A DNA stretch of 19,804 nucleotides, taken from the NCBI GenBank assembly GCA_002365595.1, contig DFAM01000015.1, positions 1 through 19,804 on the forward strand, in the 5' to 3' direction. The DNA is from Acinetobacter sp. UBA3106. GTDB lineage: Bacteria; Pseudomonadota; Gammaproteobacteria; Pseudomonadales; Moraxellaceae. Below, in pieces: positions 14,814-19,804 of the stretch. Each line of letters begins with the position of its first letter. Within the stretch, counting starts at the first letter, position 1. The notes below the pieces were generated by a model. That model was given only the letters and a program-made list of their open reading frames with translations, was not told the origin of the DNA and did no database searches. The translations under genes were made by a program, and so were the position numbers.

Positions 14814-15683
14814 ATGCAAGCACAAACACAATGGGTTGCTACCTCAGATCAGCAGCGTCTTCATGTCAAAACATGGGGCAGTGAAGCCAAACCGGCTTTA
14901 GTGCTGGTACATGGTTATCCTGATAATCAGGAAGTTTGGGAGCCAATTATCCAGCAGCTGATGCAAGATTTTTATATTGTCACGTATGATGTTCGAGGGG
15001 CAGGGAAATCATCCATTCCAAAACACATTCGTGATTATCGCCTGCAACAGTTGTCTTTGGATCTGGAAAATGTGGTCAATGCCGTATTAGAAAACCGTCC
15101 TTTTCATTTGGCAGCGCATGACTGGGGTTCAATCCAGTCTTGGGAATCAGTGACTGAGCCGAAGTTTAGGGATCGGATTTTATCCTATAGCACTATTTCT
15201 GGTCCCTGTCTTGATCATGCCGCTTTCTGGATGAAACAGCAATTTAAGCATCAGAAGGGCAAATTCTTTAAACAAGCCAGCAAATCCTGGTACATAGCAG
15301 CTTTTCACTTGCCTGTACTGGCCCCATTTATCTGGCAGTTTTTTACCCCGGAAAAATGGGACAAAGTGCTGCAAAAGCTTGAACACCGCAAAGACCTGCT
15401 TTTCAATCCGCATATTGCCTCTGATGGCAAACATGGTATCGGCTTGTACCGTGCCAACTTTATTCCACGTTTAACCCAACCACGCCAGCGTTTTGCTGTT
15501 TGTCCGGTACAAGCGATTGTGCTGAAACAGGATAATTTTGTCAGTCCTGAACTGATAGATGAAATGCCGAAATGGGCAGAAAATTTTCAGCGTGTAGAGG
15601 TCGATGGCAATCATTGGGCAATATTGAGCCAAGCGGAATTGGTCGCAAAATATATCAAAACATTTGCCTTAAAAAATGATTAA
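14814..15683 (+). CDS. Alpha/beta hydrolase, epoxide hydrolase/haloalkane dehalogenase-like
   Basis: The 289-residue protein has the catalytic layout of the aspartate-nucleophile alpha/beta hydrolases. It shows HGYPDN (33-38), YDVRGAGKS (58-66), the nucleophile elbow AHDWGS with Asp103, a likely acid Asp240 in KQDNF, and His267 in DGNHWA. HDWGS followed by IQSWE resembles the hydrolase half of EphD-type proteins, where it is fused to a short-chain dehydrogenase; here it stands alone. Ser is absent from the nucleophile position, so it is not an ordinary esterase. No signal peptide is seen. AGGA lies about 9 nt before the ATG. The natural substrate is unknown. Confidence 0.88.
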   Translation: MQAQTQWVATSDQQRLHVKTWGSEAKPALVLVHGYPDNQEVWEPIIQQLMQDFYIVTYDVRGAGKSSIPKHIRDYRLQQLSLDLENVVNAVLENRPFHLAAHDWGSIQSWESVTEPKFRDRILSYSTISGPCLDHAAFWMKQQFKHQKGKFFKQASKSWYIAAFHLPVLAPFIWQFFTPEKWDKVLQKLEHRKDLLFNPHIASDGKHGIGLYRANFIPRLTQPRQRFAVCPVQAIVLKQDNFVSPELIDEMPKWAENFQRVEVDGNHWAILSQAELVAKYIKTFALKND

Positions 15684-15751
15684 ACTCATCTGAATTATTA
15701 TAAATATTAATTAAAATCAATAATATTTAACTTTTTAATCGAGCCGATTTA

Positions 15752-15808
15752 TTTACAGTTTCAAAATAGTGAATCTGCTAAAATATCGGCTTTTCATCTT
15801 CCCCTCAA
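15752..15808 (+). promoter_or_regulatory. Candidate extended -10 promoter of the antiporter gene
   Basis: TGC-TAAAAT (15776-15784) forms an extended -10 element. A TTTACA (15752-15757) upstream is too far (21 bp) to be its ideal -35. The start would fall near 15791, giving a leader of about 25 nt that has no Shine-Dalgarno (TTTTCATCTTCCCC). The rest of the 15684-15808 spacer is AT-rich with no gene seen. Confidence 0.4.
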
Positions 15809-15814
15809 TTGATT

Positions 15815-17182
15815 ATGTTCGCAATTCTTGCCGCTATCGGAGTCATGTTCGGACTCTCATTAGCTCGTGTGCCTGTGGTATTTGCATTGGTGATCGGTGC
15901 GGTTACCGGTGGTTTATTGGCCGGTCTAGGCCTACAGGGAACTTTAGATGCATTTAATAATGGTTTAGGTGGCGGCGCTAAAATTGCCTTGGCCTATGGC
16001 ATTTTGGGTGCATTTGCGCTGGCTTTGGCGCGCTCGGGTTTGCCTGATTTATTGGCTTATAAACTCGTTGCCACCTTAAAAGGCGATGCTAATGTTCAAT
16101 CGCAAAATAAAGTTAAATATTTAATTTACTTTACTATTGTGGCTGCTGCGGTATCTTCGCAAAACCTGATTCCTGTTCATATTGCTTTTATTCCTGTTTT
16201 GATTCCACCTTTGTTAAGTGTGTTTAATCATTTAAATTTAGACCGCCGTGCTGTGGCCTGCTTATTAACCTTCGGTTTATGTGCTACCTATATGCTGGTC
16301 CCGGTCGGATTTGGTGCGATTTTCCTGAATGATATCCTAGGACAAAACATCAATACTTTCGGTAAGCCATACGGTTTTCAAATTAGCTACGATCAAATTC
16401 CAGCTGCCATGGCGATTCCGGTTTTTGGCATGTTTGTGGGCCTCTTGATTGCGGTGTTCTATAGCTATCGTAAGCCACGCATCTATAAAGATATTCAGCT
16501 TCAGGCAAGTCATCATAGTATTGCAGGTGATGTGGTTACCGATGCTGATGCCAAGCCGCAAATCGCAAAATTCACCTTATTTATGGCCGCTTTTGCAGTC
16601 ATTGCAACCCTAGTGGTACAGCTTTATTCGGATTCGATGATCCTTGCCGGTTTGGTCGGTGTGGCAATTTTAAGCTGCGCGGGTATTTTCAAGTGGAAAG
16701 AAGCGGATGATGTAATTATTACCGGTATGCGCATGATGGCACTGGTCGGTTTTATCATGATTGCCGCACAAGGTTTTGCTTCCGTGATTGAAGCAACCAA
16801 TCAGGTTCCTGCTTTGGTTAATGCATCTATTGAGTGGATCGGTGACAGTAAAGCTCTGGCTGCCTTTTTAATGTTATTGGTTGGTTTACTGATTACTTTA
16901 GGGATTGGTTCATCATTCTCTACGGTGCCGATTTTAGCCATTATCTATGTGCCTTTGTGTATTCAATTCGGTTTTAGCCCAGCCGCAACAATTGCCATTA
17001 TTGGTACCGCAGCAGCCTTGGGCGATGCCGGTTCTCCAGCTTCCGATTCAACTTTAGGGCCAACATCAGGTTTAAATATGGACGGACAACATGACCATAT
17101 GAAAGACAGTGTGGTTCCTACATTTATCCATTTTAATATTCCTTTAATGATATTTGGATGGATTGCTGCAATGGTACTTTAA
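15815..17182 (+). CDS. Na+/H+ antiporter family permease (NhaC/YuiF-like)
   Basis: This 455-residue polytopic inner-membrane protein is hydrophobic throughout, with about ten or more helices separated by short charged loops. One cytoplasmic-looking loop (about residues 210-245) contains YRKPRIYKD. The C-terminal block GDAGSPASDSTLGPTSGLN, then DGQHDHMKDSVVPTF, is characteristic of the Na+/H+ antiporter family related to NhaC and YuiF. Some members of this group move amino acids rather than Na+, so the substrate is not certain. The start is the ATG at 15815; an in-frame TTG lies 6 bases upstream. Neither has a ribosome-binding site, and translation may depend on the short leader. A small AT-only hairpin (17184-17198) follows the stop. 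Confidence 0.88.
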   Translation: MFAILAAIGVMFGLSLARVPVVFALVIGAVTGGLLAGLGLQGTLDAFNNGLGGGAKIALAYGILGAFALALARSGLPDLLAYKLVATLKGDANVQSQNKVKYLIYFTIVAAAVSSQNLIPVHIAFIPVLIPPLLSVFNHLNLDRRAVACLLTFGLCATYMLVPVGFGAIFLNDILGQNINTFGKPYGFQISYDQIPAAMAIPVFGMFVGLLIAVFYSYRKPRIYKDIQLQASHHSIAGDVVTDADAKPQIAKFTLFMAAFAVIATLVVQLYSDSMILAGLVGVAILSCAGIFKWKEADDVIITGMRMMALVGFIMIAAQGFASVIEATNQVPALVNASIEWIGDSKALAAFLMLLVGLLITLGIGSSFSTVPILAIIYVPLCIQFGFSPAATIAIIGTAAALGDAGSPASDSTLGPTSGLNMDGQHDHMKDSVVPTFIHFNIPLMIFGWIAAMVL

Positions 17183-17484
17183 TTGAATTTTTAATTCATT
17201 TTATTGCCAATTTTAAAATATGTATTTAAAATAAATATTATCAAATAATTAATATAATAAAACCAAGTAATATACTTGGAATATAATCATTAATCTGATT
17301 AACTTGGTTGGTATTTAAAACCAACCATGTTGGTCTGATTAAAATAAATAATTAATATTATCAATAGTTTAAAAATAAATAAAATTTTAAATAATTAATG
17401 CCTATTGCATATTAATAATATGCATGTTTATTATTAATTAATGTTTAAAAAATATTGTTATTATTCTTCCAAGGGGTTTTAAAA
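17183..17484 (+). promoter_or_regulatory. AT-rich ompW upstream region with palindromes
   Basis: This 302-bp spacer has no gene. In order it holds a small hairpin TGAATT-TTT-AATTCA (17184-17198), then CCAAGT-AATAT-ACTTGG (17263-17279). Next come TGGTTGGT/ACCAACCA (17305-17327) and an overlapping, mutually exclusive CCAAC-CAT-GTTGG (17321-17333). CTGATTAA occurs twice (17295-17302 and 17335-17342). Finally there is a perfect 19-bp palindrome TGCATATTA-A-TAATATGCA (17406-17424). TTGCAT (17405-17410) with TATTAT (17429-17434) at 18 bp is a candidate ompW promoter, and the palindrome fills its spacer, a classic operator position. The regulator is unknown. Confidence 0.5.
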
Positions 17485-18144
17485 ATGTTAAAACAAGTTG
17501 CTCTTATTACATTATTGGGGATATCTGCTTCTGCAATGGCGGGGCAGTGGCAGGTCAAATTAGGTGCTTCGGCTTTGGCACCACAAAATGATGACAACGG
17601 TACATTAAATGTTCCTGTCGGTGGTGTAGTCACCCCATTAAAAGCAGAAGTAAGTAATGAAGTTAATTTCACTCCATCTGTTGAATATTTCTTTAATAAT
17701 TCACCCGTTTCAGTAGAGTTATTGCTTGCATTGCCTTTTGAACATGATGTCAACATTGGCCCAATTGAAAATGCAGCATCTTTCAAGCATTTACCCCCTA
17801 CAATCACAGCCAAATATAATTTTAAGAACTCTACCCGTTTCACACCTTACATTGGTGTAGGCGCAACTGTAGTTGTGCCTTGGGATGAAGAATTATCTCA
17901 AACAACTAAAGCTGCAACTGGTGCGGAAACTCTAGATGCTGATGTGGCATATGGTGTTGTTGGTCAAGTCGGCTTTAACTTCCAACCTGCTGATGCGAAA
18001 AACTGGGGTGTGTTTGTAGATGCACGTTATGTAGACGTAAAGACTGAATTAACAGCAAAAACAGCTGATGGTACTCAAGTAAGTTTGGGTGACCTTGAAG
18101 TAAATCCTTGGGTTTACACAATCGGTTATAGCTACAAATTCTAA
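17485..18144 (+). CDS. ompW: OmpW-family outer membrane protein
   Basis: OmpW proteins are eight-stranded outer-membrane beta-barrels with a hydrophobic channel, linked to uptake of small compounds and stress responses. The start at ATG 17485 is chosen because AAGGGG lies 8 nt upstream and a clear signal peptide follows (MLKQVALITLLGISASAMA, cleaved before GQWQV). An upstream TTG would add ten residues in front of it. The 219-residue precursor has the family features WQVKLGASALAP at the mature start, KHLPPTITAKYNF and PYIGVGAT in the middle, and NPWVYTIGYSYKF at the end. The terminal Phe is the usual BAM signal. The upstream AT-rich operator-like region suggests regulated expression. Confidence 0.9.
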   Translation: MLKQVALITLLGISASAMAGQWQVKLGASALAPQNDDNGTLNVPVGGVVTPLKAEVSNEVNFTPSVEYFFNNSPVSVELLLALPFEHDVNIGPIENAASFKHLPPTITAKYNFKNSTRFTPYIGVGATVVVPWDEELSQTTKAATGAETLDADVAYGVVGQVGFNFQPADAKNWGVFVDARYVDVKTELTAKTADGTQVSLGDLEVNPWVYTIGYSYKF

Positions 18145-18168
18145 AACTAAAATAAAAAATCAGCGCTC

Positions 18169-18199
18169 AGATCCCTATCTCTGATGGGGATCTTTTTTT
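18169..18199 (+). terminator. Rho-independent terminator after ompW
   Basis: AGATCCC (18169-18175) pairs with GGGATCT (18187-18193) around an 11-nt loop and is followed by a T7 run (18193-18199). It lies 24 bp after the ompW stop. Confidence 0.85.
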
Positions 18200-18310
18200 A
18201 CTCTTTCATTCACAATAAATCACATAAATTGAGCAATTTAATCCTATTTCATTATGGGAAATGCATTTAAGTTGTAATCCTACAATAAGCCAAAAAGAGC
18301 AATAAAAATC

Positions 18311-18655
18311 ATGAAATTATTAACTATATCTACTATGGTCTTTATTAGTCTTTTGAGTGGATCGGGTTATGCCGCAAGTTTTAATTGTGATAAAGCACAA
18401 ACTCAAACTGAACATGCCATTTGCGAGTATCGCGCGGTAAATGATGCCGATGTGAAAATGGCCACCACCTATAATATTATTAAACGTTTGGTGCCTATGG
18501 GAACACGCGGTGTGATTCAGGATGAGCAAGTCAAATGGTTACAGCTACGTGATCAATGTGGCAATTCAAACCGCTGTTTAATCGAAGTCTATAAAATGCG
18601 CCAGCAAAAGCTCGACCTGCATATGGATCGTGTTTATAAACAAGGGCCTTTTTAA
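18311..18655 (+). CDS. Small secreted LprI/DUF1311-type protein
   Basis: The 114-residue product has a signal peptide (about 1-22, ending SGYAA) and a small helical mature part. Four cysteines (C26, C38, C83 and C89) are spaced for two disulfides. Features such as FNCDKAQTQTEHAICEYR and QVKWLQLRDQC, followed by CLIEVYKMRQQKL, match the LprI N-terminal domain family, one member of which inhibits lysozyme in Mycobacterium. The function here is unproven; a periplasmic location is likely. The ribosome-binding site is poor: AAAGAG lies about 12 nt before the ATG. TACAAT (18281-18286) is a possible -10 without a good -35. No terminator is visible before htpG. Confidence 0.85.
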   Translation: MKLLTISTMVFISLLSGSGYAASFNCDKAQTQTEHAICEYRAVNDADVKMATTYNIIKRLVPMGTRGVIQDEQVKWLQLRDQCGNSNRCLIEVYKMRQQKLDLHMDRVYKQGPF

Positions 18656-18675
18656 GAAAAATTTATCTGTTCCTA

Positions 18676-18703
18676 TTGAAAATTCTTTAACTCACTCCAT
18701 TCA
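18676..18703 (+). promoter_or_regulatory. Candidate sigma32 (heat-shock) promoter for htpG
   Basis: TTGAAA (18676-18681), a 13-bp spacer and CTCCATTC (18696-18703) match the E. coli RpoH pattern CTTGAAA - 13 to 15 bp - CCCCATNT well. htpG is a standard RpoH target. Transcription would start near 18710, giving a leader of about 40 nt. Confidence 0.55.
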
Positions 18704-18744
18704 TTAAGCATCCAATAAAAACCGTTTAATGAATTTAAGGAGTG
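18693..18744 (+). promoter_or_regulatory. Inverted repeat covering the htpG ribosome-binding site
   Basis: CACTCC-ATTCATTAA (18693-18707) is complementary to TTAATGAAT (18726-18734) plus GGAGTG (18739-18744), with only TTAA bulged. The 15-bp stem encloses 18 nt and would bury the Shine-Dalgarno TAAGGAG (18736-18742), 6 nt before the htpG ATG. Only transcripts starting left of 18693 contain both arms. Confidence 0.55.
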
Positions 18745-18748
18745 ACTG

Positions 18749-19804
18749 ATGAGCGAACAAAGTGCACAAAAACATAGTTTCCAGGCTGAAGTAGCACAGC
18801 TATTGCATTTAGTGACGCATTCTCTCTACTCAAACCCTGAAATTTTTCTGCGAGAACTGATCTCAAACGCTTCAGATGCTTGCGACAAACTTCGTTTTGA
18901 AGGGATTAACCATCCTGAATACTATGAAAATGATCCTGACCTGCATGTACGTGTTAGCCTAAATAAAGACAATAACACCCTCACCATTTCAGATAACGGG
19001 ATTGGTTTAACTCAACAAGAAGCGATTGATAACCTCGGCACGATTGCCAAATCAGGCACCAAAGACTTTATGTCTAAACTGTCTGGGGATCAAAAAGCCG
19101 ATGCGCAATTGATTGGCCAGTTTGGTGTCGGTTTCTATTCAGGCTTTATTGTGGCGGAAAAAATTACCGTAGAATCCCGTCATGCAGCGGCCGATGTTGC
19201 CGAGGGTGTACGCTGGGTTAGCAACGGTACAGGTGATTTCGAGGTTGAACAAATCAATAAGGCTTCACGTGGAACAGATATTATTCTGCATTTGCGTGAC
19301 AATGCACTTGAGTATTTAGAATCTTATAAAGTTAAGCAGATCATCAATAAATATTCCGATCACATTAGCCTGCCGATTGAAATGCAAAAAGAAATCTGGC
19401 AGCAGGAAGAAGCGGCTGAAGGGGAAGAAGCTAAGCCCGGTCAGATGGTGAAAACTGATGAATGGGAAGCGATTAACTCGGCCAGTGCACTGTGGACCCG
19501 CAATAAAAACGAGATCACTGACGAGCAATATACCGAATTCTATAAGAATCTCAGCCATGATTTTGATGCACCTTTGGCTTGGACGCATAACCGTGTAGAA
19601 GGTAGCACTGAATACACACAATTGCTTTATATTCCAAGCAAGGCTGCAAGCAACCTCTTTACCCGTGAAGCCAAAGCCGGCATTAAGCTGTATGTAAAAC
19701 GCGTATTTATTATGGATGAGGCAGATAACCTGATTCCAAACTACTTGCGTTTTGTGCAGGGCGTGGTAGACAGTGCCGATTTGCCATTAAACGTGAGTCG
19801 TGAA
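18749..19804 (+). CDS. htpG: Chaperone HtpG (Hsp90), N-terminal part (partial)
   Basis: HtpG is the bacterial Hsp90, a cytosolic ATP-driven chaperone dimer that works with DnaK. The window holds the first 352 codons of a protein usually near 630-640 residues; the frame stays open to the last base. The ATP-binding GHKL fold is complete: ELISNASDACDKLRF with Glu36 and Asn40, DNGIGL with Asp82, GTIAKSGT, and the lid/glycine segment GQFGVGFYSGFIVA. The middle domain begins around residue 230 with WTRNKNEI and LSHDFDAPLAW. TAAGGAG lies 6 nt before the ATG. Confidence 0.97.
   Translation, partial: MSEQSAQKHSFQAEVAQLLHLVTHSLYSNPEIFLRELISNASDACDKLRFEGINHPEYYENDPDLHVRVSLNKDNNTLTISDNGIGLTQQEAIDNLGTIAKSGTKDFMSKLSGDQKADAQLIGQFGVGFYSGFIVAEKITVESRHAAADVAEGVRWVSNGTGDFEVEQINKASRGTDIILHLRDNALEYLESYKVKQIINKYSDHISLPIEMQKEIWQQEEAAEGEEAKPGQMVKTDEWEAINSASALWTRNKNEITDEQYTEFYKNLSHDFDAPLAWTHNRVEGSTEYTQLLYIPSKAASNLFTREAKAGIKLYVKRVFIMDEADNLIPNYLRFVQGVVDSADLPLNVSRE

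Noticed and set aside
17455..17484. Ten-residue longer start (TTG) for ompW
   Set aside because: It would put MLLFFQGVLK in front of a complete signal peptide. The ATG at 17485 has AAGGGG at the right distance.

Overview
The window is a stretch of an Acinetobacter-type chromosome (Gammaproteobacteria, Moraxellaceae). Three things point there: the gene order end of tuf, tRNA-Trp, secE, nusG, rplK, rplA, rplJ, rplL, rpoB, rpoC; a 1362-residue RpoB whose rifampicin-region residues fall at D525, H535 and S540, the numbering used for A. baumannii; and an RpoC that starts at TTG with (M)KDLLDIMRKK. Base composition is moderately AT-rich, with very AT-rich spacers downstream. I do not name a species.

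Positions 1-12565 are the transcription/translation block. It holds the 3' end of an EF-Tu gene, tRNA-Trp(CCA), the Sec translocon subunit SecE, the elongation factor NusG, the 50S proteins L11, L1, L10 and L7/L12, and the two large RNA polymerase subunits. All genes are on the plus strand. Control elements sit between them: a probable L1 autoregulatory site before rplK, a roughly 300-nt structured L10-type leader before rplJ, an attenuator-type terminator between rplL and rpoB, and a strong terminator after rpoC. The rpoB-rpoC gap carries a nested palindromic element of about 70 bp that looks like a dispersed intergenic repeat.

Positions 12566-15683 hold small accessory genes in mixed orientation: a secreted BD-FAE/esterase-like alpha/beta hydrolase (minus) whose best start is out of frame because of an A9 tract, a glycine-zipper lipoprotein (plus), a DUF4442 hotdog protein (minus), and an epoxide-hydrolase-like alpha/beta hydrolase (plus). 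Convergent pairs share bidirectional terminators.

Positions 15684-19804 hold a Na+/H+ antiporter-family permease, an OmpW-family porin behind an AT-rich regulatory region with a 19-bp palindrome, a small secreted LprI/DUF1311 protein, and the first 352 codons of htpG (Hsp90), which runs off the right edge. Upstream of htpG there is both a sigma32-like promoter and an inverted repeat that could hide its ribosome-binding site.

Most of the window is ordinary core genome. The observations most worth following are the A9 frame switch, the palindromic element inside rpoBC, and the htpG leader.
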